Numbered from the stretch's first letter, positions 1 through 7,236 are shown. The stretch is DNA of 25,792 nt from Eubacterium sp. UBA3720 (GCA_002371335.1 DFHP01000066.1:27156-52947), one strand, 5' to 3'. The notes: generated by a model from the letters alone, not told the origin. Numbers and translations: made by a program.

Positions 1-64
1 TCCTTGAGATGTTATTTTCATGATTAGACTGTCTTAAAGATGATATGTGGGAAGTTTTAGTCTG
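1..64 (+). repeat. Dispersed MITE-like repeat, copy A (right part, cut by window edge)
   Basis: The first 64 bases match the right third of the element at 10558-10620. Shared blocks are tccttgagat, then ttcatgat, then actgt, then atgtgggaag followed by a T/A-rich end, with the same spacing. The left part would lie outside the window. The right end stops about 20 bases beyond the stop codon of the metal ATPase gene, so it sits in that gene's 3' flank. Identity is by eye. Confidence 0.7.
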
Positions 65-85
65 TTTCTTTCCCTTATTCCTGTA

Positions 86-2077
86 TCATATGGTTCTCTT
101 TGTATTCAGCAGCCTCATGGAATTCAGAATACATATGACTGCCACTCCCACATCTCCGAAGACCGCTGCCCACATATTCGCCAGTCCCAAAGCTCCCAGG
201 ATCAGAATGGCGATCTTTACCGCCATGGCAAAAACTATATTCTGCATCGCGATGGACAGTGTCCTTTTCGCCACCTTCATGACCGATCCGATCCGGTTCA
301 GGTCATCATCCATGATGACCACATCGGCCGCCTCGATGGCTGCGTCAGATCCCATGGAACCCATGGCGATACCTACGTCAGCCCTGGAAAGGACAGGCGC
401 GTCATTGATACCGTCGCCGATAAACGCCAGTTTCTGTTTTTTATCAAGCTTATCCATGATCTCTTCTACCTTCGAGACCTTATCCTGCGGAAGCAATTCC
501 GAAAAAACCTCGTCGATGCCCAGCTCTCTTCCTACTGCATCGCCCACATTTTTTCTGTCTCCCGTCAGCATGATAAACCGGCGCACGCCGCGCGTCTTCA
601 TATCTGCGATGGCCTTCTTTGCTTCCGGCTTGACTTCATCCCTGATGCTGACCGATCCCAGACAGCGGCTGCCGCAGGCTATATAAACCACGGTGGCGGC
701 TCCGTCTCCGGATGGCCGGAAGTCTATATTATACTTCCTCATCAGTTTTTCATTTCCGGCGTAGATCAGGCAGTTCGTTCTTTCATCTTTTCCTTCGGGC
801 TGATCTGTTTCTTCCGGCTGATCTGCTCCTTCGGGCTGATCTGCTTTTCCGCATACTTCAAGTCCCGATACTTCCGCGATAATACCATGGCCTGTTATAT
901 TCTCTGCGCCAATTACCTTTGCATGCGCAGTCAGCTCTTCCAGTCCCCTCTGCTCAAACGCTTCCCGTATGGATTTCGCGATCGGATGCGTAGATGTTTC
1001 CTCTGCCAGCGCCGCATGGATCAGAAGCTCCTCTTCCGTAACGCCTTCCGCGCATTCGAGACTCGAAACACGGAAATTGCCCTCCGTCAGAGTACCCGTC
1101 TTATCAGATACGACAGTATCCAGCTTCGCCATCAGTTCCAGATAGTTGGAACCCTTGACCAGGACGCCCACCTTTGACGCCGCGCCGATACCTCCGAAGA
1201 ATGCCAGCGGAACAGAAATGACCAGCGCACACGGGCAGGAAATTACAAGGAACGTACACGCCCTGTAGATCCATTGCAGCGGACTTCCAAAAACGATCGA
1301 TGGGATCACTGCAAGGGCGATCGCCGCGTAAACAACGATCGGCGTATAATACCGGGCAAAACGGGTAATGAAATTTTCCGTCCTTGATTTCTTCTCGGAG
1401 GCCGATTCCACCATCTCCAGGATACGGGCCACCGTCGAATCGTCATATATTTTATCAGCGCGGACCTTCAGAAGACCGTCCCCGTTGATACAGCCCGAAA
1501 TGACCGCGTCTCCGGGATGGGCGCTCCTGGGCACGGACTCGCCTGTCAACGCAGAAGTATTTATCATAGACGATCCTTCAAGGATCGTGCTGTCCACCGG
1601 AATCTTTTCGCCCGGTTTGATGATCAGTACATCGCCGGTTTCGACCTCGTCCGGGTCTACCGTCTCGATCGTACCGTCTTCCCGCTCCACGTTAGCGAAT
1701 TCCGGCGCTATATCCATCAGCTCACGGATGGATCTGCGTGATTTTCCGACGGCGTAACTCTGGAAAAACTCTCCCACCTGATAGAACAGCATAACGGCAC
1801 AGGCCTCGCTGTATTCTCCGGTCGCAAATGCACCGATCGTGGCCAGAAGCATCAGAAACGCCTCGTCAAACGCCTGCCGGTTCCTGATTCCAAGCAGTCC
1901 TCTCTTAACTACGCTTCCTCCGACGATAAAATAAGGAACCAGGAAAACGATAAGGCTTACCCACCTGTTCCCGAACACTGCCGCAGGAACTCCCGTGTGT
2001 TTTAAGATCAGCAGCGGAAAAAAGATGCAGGCCGCAATAATGATCTTTCTTAATTCTTTTTTCTGTTTCTTTGTCAT
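86..2077 (-). CDS. cadA: Zn/Cd/Pb-exporting P1B-type ATPase without N-terminal HMA domain
   Basis: This is an inner-membrane heavy-metal efflux ATPase of 663 residues. Visible motifs are the actuator TGE at 178-180, the transmembrane metal site CPC at 281-283, the phosphorylation site DKTGT with D325, the HP pair of the N domain at 364-365, and GDGIND at 554-559. Lys621 in the seventh and Asp642 in the eighth membrane segment fit the P1B-2 (Zn/Cd/Pb) class rather than the copper class. The usual N-terminal HMA domain is absent: the protein starts directly with a basic stretch and membrane helices. A separate HMA protein is encoded just upstream in the same operon. The start is preceded by CGGAGG at about 8 bases. 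An unusual ADQPEG-type repeat lies in the N domain (412-429). Exact metal preference is inferred. Confidence 0.93.
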   Translation of the reverse strand: MTKKQKKELRKIIIAACIFFPLLILKHTGVPAAVFGNRWVSLIVFLVPYFIVGGSVVKRGLLGIRNRQAFDEAFLMLLATIGAFATGEYSEACAVMLFYQVGEFFQSYAVGKSRRSIRELMDIAPEFANVEREDGTIETVDPDEVETGDVLIIKPGEKIPVDSTILEGSSMINTSALTGESVPRSAHPGDAVISGCINGDGLLKVRADKIYDDSTVARILEMVESASEKKSRTENFITRFARYYTPIVVYAAIALAVIPSIVFGSPLQWIYRACTFLVISCPCALVISVPLAFFGGIGAASKVGVLVKGSNYLELMAKLDTVVSDKTGTLTEGNFRVSSLECAEGVTEEELLIHAALAEETSTHPIAKSIREAFEQRGLEELTAHAKVIGAENITGHGIIAEVSGLEVCGKADQPEGADQPEETDQPEGKDERTNCLIYAGNEKLMRKYNIDFRPSGDGAATVVYIACGSRCLGSVSIRDEVKPEAKKAIADMKTRGVRRFIMLTGDRKNVGDAVGRELGIDEVFSELLPQDKVSKVEEIMDKLDKKQKLAFIGDGINDAPVLSRADVGIAMGSMGSDAAIEAADVVIMDDDLNRIGSVMKVAKRTLSIAMQNIVFAMAVKIAILILGALGLANMWAAVFGDVGVAVICILNSMRLLNTKRTI
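792..845 (-). repeat. Three 18-bp in-frame tandem repeats inside the metal ATPase gene
   Basis: Three consecutive 18-bp units (792-809, 810-827, 828-845) differ at only one to three positions. They encode ADQPEG, ADQPEE and TDQPEG at about residues 412-429, within the nucleotide-binding domain between the HP motif and the hinge to the P domain. Because 18 is divisible by three, gain or loss of units would keep the frame. The acidic, proline-containing repeat probably forms a surface loop. Confidence 0.85.
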
Positions 2078-2113
2078 AGAAAAATCCTCCGAAAAGTTTA
2101 TTTCAAAGGGTTT

Positions 2114-2147
2114 GTGTCACAGGAAATCGACAGATTTCCTGTAACAC
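2114..2147 (-). other. Intergenic hairpin before the metal ATPase gene
   Basis: An inverted repeat pairs 2114-2128 with 2133-2147, giving a 15-bp stem with one mismatch and a four-base loop. It lies in the spacer between the HMA gene and the ATPase gene. No T-run follows on the minus strand, so it is more likely an RNA-processing or stability structure than a terminator. Confidence 0.6.
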
Positions 2148-2156
2148 AACAAACAT

Positions 2157-2203
2157 CCGCAGATTCCGGATCCCGGCTCCTGCTTTCGATCCGGAATCTG
2201 CGG
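2157..2203 (-). other. Perfect 16-bp intergenic hairpin between HMA and ATPase genes
   Basis: CCGCAGATTCCGGATC at 2157-2172 is perfectly complementary to 2188-2203, with a 15-base loop. It begins shortly after the HMA stop codon. On the minus strand it is followed by the second hairpin (2114-2147) and not by a T-run. It could act as a partial attenuator or as a 3' stabiliser that raises HMA levels over the ATPase; this role is inferred. Confidence 0.65.
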
Positions 2204-2219
2204 AATCTGATTCCGATTA

Positions 2220-2441
2220 TTATTTTACATGGATCGTGCACTCAGGCTCGATTTTTGCCGCAATGGCGACGGCCTCTTTAACGATATCGTCAAACTTTTC
2301 ATCATCCGCATCGATCATCATCTTTTCTGTGATTATACTTACGGACGCATCGTTAACTCCGTCAAGCTGTTTGATCGCTTCCTCGATTTTTCCGGCGCAA
2401 TGTGCACAGCAAAGATCTTCGATTTTAAATTTTTTCTTCAT
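2220..2441 (-). CDS. Free-standing heavy-metal-associated (HMA) domain protein
   Basis: This 73-residue cytosolic protein is a single HMA fold (beta-alpha-beta-beta-alpha-beta). Its metal-binding CxxC is C12-A-H-C15, preceded by a further Cys at 11. The motif followed by AGKIEEAI resembles the N-terminal domains of CadA/ZntA ATPases. It lies between the ArsR-type regulator and the ATPase gene. Since that ATPase has no HMA domain of its own, this protein is likely its detached metal-binding or metal-delivery domain. The start has a strong AAAGGAGAGG site about 5 bases upstream. Assignment to the HMA family is firm; partnership with the ATPase is inferred from context. Confidence 0.9.
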   Translation of the reverse strand: MKKKFKIEDLCCAHCAGKIEEAIKQLDGVNDASVSIITEKMMIDADDEKFDDIVKEAVAIAAKIEPECTIHVK

Positions 2442-2601
2442 AATTCCCTCTCCTTTTCAGTTGTAAGACCAACTACCTGTGTAAAACCAATCAGATGACT
2501 GCGAAACGCCGCTTGTATGTAATTATGCGAACGAAATATGTGAACGCAAACGGCTTACGCGCCTGATTTAAAAATATCGCGTTTATGCCCGCCGGCATTT
2601 A

Positions 2602-2925
2602 TCACTCTTCTATATGCTCCTTGCCCATGGCGATGATCGTCTTTACGTGATCATCTGCCAGGAAATAGATCATGGCTTTCCCCTCACGCCTGGAAGAGAT
2701 AAGCTTCGATGTTTTCAGTATTTTCAGCTGATGAGAAATCGCCGACTGATTCATCTCCAGATCGCTGCAGATCTCCGAAACGTTTTTCTCTCCCTGAAAC
2801 AGATCATATAAGATCTTGATCCTGGTCGAATCTCCAAAGATCTTAAACAACTCCGCCAGATCCACCAGTTCTTCCTCTGAAACATTCATAATCAGATGGT
2901 CTACGCTTGTATCACTATTATGCAT
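2602..2925 (-). CDS. ArsR/SmtB-family metal-sensing repressor
   Basis: This 107-residue winged-helix repressor is the first gene of the metal-export operon. The helix-turn-helix region lies around residues 48-72 (NVSEICSDLEMNQSAISHQL). The C-terminal helix carries the alpha5 metal-site signature D91-x-H93, then H104-xx-E107, the spacing seen in SmtB/CzrA-type zinc or cobalt sensors. The CxC pair used by CadC-type cadmium/lead sensors is missing: only one Cys (53) is in that segment. It should release DNA when zinc is in excess and so derepress itself, the HMA protein and the ATPase. A GAAGGAAGG ribosome site precedes the ATG. Metal identity is an inference from the motif. Confidence 0.92.
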   Translation of the reverse strand: MHNSDTSVDHLIMNVSEEELVDLAELFKIFGDSTRIKILYDLFQGEKNVSEICSDLEMNQSAISHQLKILKTSKLISSRREGKAMIYFLADDHVKTIIAMGKEHIEE

Positions 2926-2977
2926 TCATCCGCCTTCCTTCATGTCTGTTACTATACCGCTGCCTGCAGATTCTTAT

Positions 2978-2995
2978 TAAAACTTTCACTTCATG
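2978..2995 (+). repeat. Remnant resembling the terminal repeat of the MITE-like element
   Basis: taaaactttcacttcatg matches the left end of the full-length element (10408-10427) apart from two single-base deletions. It lies in the untranslated leader of the ArsR gene, between the operator and the ribosome site. The match is short, so chance similarity is possible. Confidence 0.35.
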
Positions 2996-3009
2996 TTTAA
3001 TAGTTATTA

Positions 3010-3059
3010 ATGAATCTTTGTTCATATGAATATATTATCATATATTAAATATATGTCAA
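3010..3059 (-). promoter_or_regulatory. Promoter and ArsR-type operator of the metal-export operon
   Basis: On the minus strand a perfect -35 TTGACA (3054-3059) is followed 16 bases later by TAATAT (3032-3037). Immediately downstream is the interrupted palindrome ATGAACAAAGATTCAT (3010-3025), whose arms ATGAA/TTCAT resemble SmtB/ArsR operators. A second palindrome, ttcatatgaa, covers 3021-3030. An operator overlapping the -10/+1 region is the expected place for repression by the product of the first gene. Confidence 0.65.
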
Positions 3060-3090
3060 TTATTTTTTCGTATTTTGTGTTAAAATATTT

Positions 3091-3142
3091 CTGAACAGCC
3101 GGAACGTCCATGCGATGGTGTTTTCATTATCAGACTGTTCAG
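3091..3142 (+). repeat. Degenerate piece of the MITE-like repeat (copy D) forming a leader hairpin
   Basis: Bases 3106-3142 align with the right part of the repeat family: gtcc, cgatg, ttttcat and actgttcag occur in the same order and spacing, about three quarters identical by eye to the copy at 17557-17705. ctgaacag at 3091-3098 is perfectly complementary to ctgttcag at 3135-3142, so the piece can fold into a hairpin in the leader of the PHP gene. Confidence 0.5.
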
Positions 3143-3169
3143 GTTTAATATTATGAAAAGGACCAGACT

Positions 3170-4144
3170 ATGAATAAACGTTTTTCTGATATAGACATGC
3201 ATATGCACAGCCGGGCTTCTGACGGCACCGATACCCCGGAAAGCCTGATCACTGCCATAAGAAAACAGGGAATAAAGACATTTTCACTTACCGACCATGA
3301 TACGATCAAAGGTACGATGGAGGTCGAGAGACTTCTTTCCAGGCCGTCGTTCGGACCATCCATCTCCGGCGCGGTCTCATTTGATCCCGAAAATTCCCTT
3401 ACATTTTTCAGGGGCATTGAGTTTTCATGCCGGGCACCGGTCAGGAGATGTCATATCCTCGGGTATGATTTTGATCCGGAAAATGCTTCTTTCCGGGAAG
3501 CGCTGCGCCTCGGGAAAGAAAAACGTGATGAAAAGCTGCTCCGCAGGCTGGATTATCTGAAAAACACCCAGCATATTATTATTTCTGAAAAAGACCGGGA
3601 TGAGCTCATGGCTCTGGAGATCTGCGGAAAGCCCCACATGGCAAAAGTTCTCATACGCATGGGTTACGCCGCCACCATCACAGAAGCGATCGAAAAGTAT
3701 CTGAAATACATCCCCGGGGAAAAATATGGCGAAGACAGGATACCCGCAGAAATGGCAATATCAGCCATTCTGGATTCCGGCGGGATTCCCGTATGGGCGC
3801 ATCCTTTAAGAGGTATCGGTGAAAAACCGCTTTCAAAAGAGGATCTCGAAAAACAGCTGCAGTTTCTCATCGCATACGGTATACGGGGACTGGAATGCTA
3901 TTACTCTTTGTATACTGAGCAGGAGGCCGCGTTTCTTCTGGAAAAAGCAGAGAAATACCACCTCGCAGTCAGCGCGGGAAGCGATTATCACGGAACGAAT
4001 AAGACCGTAAATCCCGGTGAGCTCAACGCTTTCGGAAAGATCCTCACAGCCGCGGATATAACATTGCTGGATCTGCTCGGCGACAGGTCTCATTCACATC
4101 CTGTCCCGGACACTCTTCGTTACAGATCTCCGACAGTTCGGTGA
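3170..4144 (+). CDS. PHP-domain metal-dependent phosphoesterase (TrpH/RNase AM-like)
   Basis: A 324-residue protein of the polymerase-and-histidinol-phosphatase family. The first metal-binding motif is D9-M-H11-M-H13, followed by SDG and then TDHDT near residue 43. Later metal ligands are expected in RGIEF, HPLR and GSDYHG, all visible. This arrangement matches the stand-alone YciV/TrpH group, which includes 5'-3' exonucleases acting on short RNA and 3',5'-nucleoside bisphosphate phosphatases. The substrate here cannot be read from sequence. It is divergent from the metal operon and has its own AAAGGA site about 8 bases before the ATG. The family's usual length is near 280, so this copy is slightly long, partly from an insertion around residues 60-85. 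Confidence 0.88.
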   Translation: MNKRFSDIDMHMHSRASDGTDTPESLITAIRKQGIKTFSLTDHDTIKGTMEVERLLSRPSFGPSISGAVSFDPENSLTFFRGIEFSCRAPVRRCHILGYDFDPENASFREALRLGKEKRDEKLLRRLDYLKNTQHIIISEKDRDELMALEICGKPHMAKVLIRMGYAATITEAIEKYLKYIPGEKYGEDRIPAEMAISAILDSGGIPVWAHPLRGIGEKPLSKEDLEKQLQFLIAYGIRGLECYYSLYTEQEAAFLLEKAEKYHLAVSAGSDYHGTNKTVNPGELNAFGKILTAADITLLDLLGDRSHSHPVPDTLRYRSPTVR

Positions 4145-4204
4145 TATGGTTCACGGGCAGATATTGACTCAACGGAAAACGCCTGCCGCCGGACACAACT
4201 ATAA

Positions 4205-4236
4205 AAGGGAGATGTCGCTTTCGCGACAGCTCCCTT
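4205..4236. terminator. Bidirectional terminator between PHP gene and crotonase gene
   Basis: AAGGGAG and TGTCGC pair with GCGACA and CTCCCTT, giving a 13-bp stem with one internal mismatch and a TTTC loop. A-rich sequence precedes it and T-rich sequence follows it. It lies between two convergent genes, so it can serve both; the T-runs are short. Confidence 0.65.
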
Positions 4237-4278
4237 ATCTTTATCATCTGATGACGATCCTTTAAATATGACCCGTCA

Positions 4279-5088
4279 TTATTTGTTCTTAAACTCTTTC
4301 GGCTCTTTGCTCTTGGACAGGAAGTGCTGCATAGCGTATTTCTGATCTTCTGTAGCGAAGCACTGTGCAAATACGTTGCCTTCGAATTTCAGAGCGGAGT
4401 TAAGGTCTGTCTGCATACCTACATTAACAGCCTCTTTTACCAGAGAAACAGCGATAGGAGCCTGAGCAGCGATCTCCTGCGCAAGCTTCATAGCCTCATC
4501 CATCAGCTGATCGATCGGATATACATAGTTTACAAGGCCCATAGCCAGAGCGTCAGCTGCTGTGTATGTAGCGCGTGCTGTATAAAGGATCTCTTTAGCT
4601 TTTCCGATGCCTACGTAACGAGCCAGTCTCTGTGTTCCGCCGCATCCCGGTGTGATTCCAAGACCAACCTCAGGCTGACCGAAGTTTGCGTTTTCGGAAG
4701 CGATCCTGATATCGCAGGACATAGCAAGCTCAACGCCGCCGCCGAGACAGAAACCGTTGATAGCTGCGATTACAGGATGTTTGAAGTTCTCGATCTTCCA
4801 GCAAACACGGTTGGAGTTATTTCCGAACTGTTTTCCTTCTTCTACTGTAAGTGTGGACATCTCGGAGATATCTGCGCCTGCTACGAAAGACTGTACTTCT
4901 TTGCCTTTCTTGTTAACTCTTGAAGAACCTGTAAGGACTACGCAATAAACATCGTCCATTGCAGCAAGCTGATCAAAAGCTTCCTCAAGCTGAGCGTACA
5001 TATCTGTGCTGAGCGCGTTCATTGCCTGCATATGCTCGATCTTAACAATAGCTACATTACCCTGTTTCTCAATAATTACGTCTGTCAT
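4279..5088 (-). CDS. Enoyl-CoA hydratase (crotonase), last gene of the 4-hydroxybutyrate operon
   Basis: A 269-residue crotonase-fold enzyme expected to hydrate crotonyl-CoA to 3-hydroxybutyryl-CoA in the cytosol. The oxyanion-hole segment FVAGADISEM (68-77) and GGGVE are present. Both catalytic glutamates are in place: E120 in GGGVELA and E140 in FGQPEVGLG. A short lysine-rich insertion (around 57-66) precedes the first motif. It is the last gene of the operon that begins with 4-hydroxybutyrate dehydrogenase. It follows the CoA-transferase gene after a 206-base structured spacer and has its own AAGGAGAAA site. In this setting it would send crotonyl-CoA from the dehydratase toward acetyl-CoA, balancing reduction to butyrate. 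Substrate is inferred from context. Confidence 0.9.
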   Translation of the reverse strand: MTDVIIEKQGNVAIVKIEHMQAMNALSTDMYAQLEEAFDQLAAMDDVYCVVLTGSSRVNKKGKEVQSFVAGADISEMSTLTVEEGKQFGNNSNRVCWKIENFKHPVIAAINGFCLGGGVELAMSCDIRIASENANFGQPEVGLGITPGCGGTQRLARYVGIGKAKEILYTARATYTAADALAMGLVNYVYPIDQLMDEAMKLAQEIAAQAPIAVSLVKEAVNVGMQTDLNSALKFEGNVFAQCFATEDQKYAMQHFLSKSKEPKEFKNK

Positions 5089-5100
5089 TTTTTAATTTCT

Positions 5101-5290
5101 CCTTATTACGAAATTATCAGTATTCAAGAACGCCTCTGGCGTTCTTGCCGCGCCGCGCCCGGGGCGAAACCCCTTCCACTGAGCGCGGCTGCGATCCGCC
5201 GGAGGCTTTAACTCAGTCGGGGATTGTCACCCGCCACTGAGTTGAACGCAGAAGTCATTTTGCCTTCCGCGATCTTTTTTAGTATATCAG
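5101..5290 (-). other. Highly structured intergenic spacer with competing stems
   Basis: The 206-base spacer between the CoA-transferase and crotonase genes holds three separate hairpins. One is a 10-bp perfect stem (5125-5134 with 5138-5147), one is ggggcgaaacccc (5161-5173), and one is an 8-bp stem of aactcagt (5210-5217) with actgagtt (5236-5243). A second actgag at 5178-5183 could pair with the same ctcagt, so two folds exclude each other. It is more GC-rich than the flanking genes. No clear T-run follows, so it is not an obvious terminator. Confidence 0.6.
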
Positions 5291-5294
5291 ACGA

Positions 5295-6866
5295 TCATTC
5301 GTCGTCCTTCAGTCCCATCAGCTCATCGCGGAAGATTCTGGCATCCATCAGTTTAACTGTTCCGTCCTCCTGATATGCGATCTGCGGCATGAACTCCATC
5401 TGATCCAGAACGTCTTTCTGAAGATCAACGCCCGGAGCGATCTCGATCAGCGTAACGCCTTCAGGACGAAGCTCAAATACGGCACGCTCTGTGATATACA
5501 GAACAGGCTGTTTTACCTGGTTTGCATATGTTCCGGAGAATGTAACCTGCTGAACCTTGTTGACGAATTTCTTCTTAGCGCCTTCCTGAACGATAACAAG
5601 CTTTCCGTCTTCACATGCAACCTTCAGCCCCTTAGCTGTGAATGTTCCGCAGTAACATACCTTCTTCGCGTTCTGTGTAATGTCGATAAATCCGCCGGCT
5701 CCTGCCAGACGTGTACCAAACTTGGAAACGTTAAGGTCTCCGTTAGGAGCTGTCTCTGCAAGACCAAGGAATGCAACGTCCAGTCCGCCGCCCTGATAGA
5801 AGTCGAACTGTACATTATGAGGAATGATAGCCATTGAGTTTGCGGCTGCGCCAAACTGTGTTCCGCCATACGGAACGCCTGCGATAGAACCTGCCTCAAC
5901 GGTAAGCGTCATCTTGTCGGAGATACCCTCCTCAGCCGCAACGTTTGCGATCTTCTCAGGAGCACCTGTTCCGAGGTTAACGATAGCGTCCTTCGGAAGC
6001 TCCATAGCCGCACGGCGCGCAAGGACTTTCTTTGCATCCAGCGGAATAGCCGGAATATCATCTACAGGAATACGGAACTCGCCTGTCAGGGCTCCGTCAT
6101 ACGGCATGCCGAGACACTGCATGTTCTCCTCTTCCGTTCCTACAACAACAGCGTCTACATAGATGCCCGGTATAGCTACAAGCTTAGGATCCAGAGATCC
6201 TCCCTGTACGATCTTCTCAGCCTGAAGGATAACCTTACCGCCAGAGTTCTTACATGCCTGAGCCATAGCTGTTACATCCAGAGGTCCGATCTCGCGGTGA
6301 ACTGTTGCGTTACCGAACTCGTCGACATAAGAAGCACGGATAAATACTACATCGATCGGGAATGCTTTGTAGAGAAGAAGCTCTTTTCCGCAGACATTAA
6401 CTACCTCTACCAGATCCTCTGTTGTCTTCTCGTTAAGCTTACCGCCTTCCAGACGGGGATCAACGAAGGTATACAGACCTACATGAGTAAGAGTTCCGAT
6501 CTTATGAGCAGCAATATCTCTGTACATATGAGAGATAACGCCCTGCGGAAGGTTATACGCCTCGATTTTGTTCTCAAGTGCAAGGGCTCCAAGCTTCGGA
6601 GCGCGGTCCCAGTGACCGCCGATTACTCTTTTGACCATTCCTTCGTTACCGAAATGATCTCCGCCTGTACCATCGCGATGACCCTGACCTGCCGCGAAGA
6701 ACAGTGTCAGATCCTTCGGATGTCCTGTCTCCAGGAAACGTTTCTCAAGTGCTTTGGATAATGTCTCCGGACATGCACAGCTTACAAATCCGCCTGTCGC
6801 GATGGTAACACCATCATCAACCATCATAGCAGCTTCTTCCGGAGAGATAATATTTACTCTTTTCAT
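5295..6866 (-). CDS. Family I acyl-CoA:carboxylate CoA-transferase (propionate CoA-transferase/YdiF type)
   Basis: A 523-residue single-chain CoA-transferase with both halves of the fold fused. The catalytic glutamate is E324 in VEAGSIAGVPYGG, exactly the position of the active-site Glu in clostridial and Megasphaera propionate CoA-transferases. The glycine-rich segments GTGAPEKIA (299-307) and GGLD also fit. In this operon it most likely moves CoA from acetyl-CoA or butyryl-CoA onto 4-hydroxybutyrate, the step before the dehydratase. Known 4-hydroxybutyrate operons usually use an AbfT/Cat2-type transferase of about 430-440 residues, so this is a different subfamily in that position. GAGAGGG precedes the ATG. 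The family is firm; the substrate is inferred. Confidence 0.92.
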   Translation of the reverse strand: MKRVNIISPEEAAMMVDDGVTIATGGFVSCACPETLSKALEKRFLETGHPKDLTLFFAAGQGHRDGTGGDHFGNEGMVKRVIGGHWDRAPKLGALALENKIEAYNLPQGVISHMYRDIAAHKIGTLTHVGLYTFVDPRLEGGKLNEKTTEDLVEVVNVCGKELLLYKAFPIDVVFIRASYVDEFGNATVHREIGPLDVTAMAQACKNSGGKVILQAEKIVQGGSLDPKLVAIPGIYVDAVVVGTEEENMQCLGMPYDGALTGEFRIPVDDIPAIPLDAKKVLARRAAMELPKDAIVNLGTGAPEKIANVAAEEGISDKMTLTVEAGSIAGVPYGGTQFGAAANSMAIIPHNVQFDFYQGGGLDVAFLGLAETAPNGDLNVSKFGTRLAGAGGFIDITQNAKKVCYCGTFTAKGLKVACEDGKLVIVQEGAKKKFVNKVQQVTFSGTYANQVKQPVLYITERAVFELRPEGVTLIEIAPGVDLQKDVLDQMEFMPQIAYQEDGTVKLMDARIFRDELMGLKDDE

Positions 6867-6905
6867 GAATTGCCCTCTCTAAACATTGCCGTTTCGTCAG
6901 ACCTT

Positions 6906-6930
6906 GCGGAAACAGCGATCCTGTTTCCGC
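6906..6930 (-). other. Perfect 10-bp hairpin upstream of the CoA-transferase gene
   Basis: gcggaaacag (6906-6915) pairs fully with ctgtttccgc (6921-6930) across a five-base loop. It lies in the 76-base spacer between the cysteine-rich small gene and the CoA-transferase gene and has no T-run after it on the minus strand. Confidence 0.55.
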
Positions 6931-6942
6931 GCGGCCCGATCA

Positions 6943-7227
6943 TCAGTTTTCAGTTTTAACTTCTGCAAGGCGCCGGATCTCTTCGACCGCCTTGTCAATT
7001 GATTCTTCCGATGTGCAGACAACTCTGTGTTCCGCCTTTATCTCCTCATACATGTAAGGACATTGTGTACAGCCGCGGATGATCAGAAGCACATCGTATT
7101 TAACTCTATCCTGCGCCGTGGAAAATGCAGCCACGTCTTTAAGTTCCCGCACAGCCCGCTTATAGGCAGCACCGCGGTCATAGCGCGGATTACATCCCCC
7201 GCAGAATTTTACTGCGCATTGCAGCAT
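6943..7227 (-). CDS. Small cysteine-rich protein of unknown function in the 4-hydroxybutyrate operon
   Basis: A 94-residue protein not recognised by name. It has six cysteines in two CxxC pairs plus two single ones: C4, C9-G-G-C12 followed by NPRYDR, C53-T-Q-C56 in a hydrophobic context (VLLIIRGCTQCPY), and C71. The pattern beta strand, CxxC turn, helix suggests a small thioredoxin-like or metal/Fe-S-binding fold. No signal peptide or membrane segment is seen. The ATG begins 9 bases after the dehydratase stop codon and uses a GGAG that overlaps that gene's end, so the two are probably translationally coupled. Because the dehydratase carries a [4Fe-4S] cluster and FAD, a role in its maturation or redox protection is conceivable but unproven. 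Confidence 0.75.
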   Translation of the reverse strand: MLQCAVKFCGGCNPRYDRGAAYKRAVRELKDVAAFSTAQDRVKYDVLLIIRGCTQCPYMYEEIKAEHRVVCTSEESIDKAVEEIRRLAEVKTEN

Positions 7228-7236
7228 TCTTTCAGT

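Noticed and set aside
47..1177. A 376-codon open frame on the plus strand
   Set aside because: It is antisense to the metal ATPase gene and rich in Arg, His and Phe as expected for a shadow frame.
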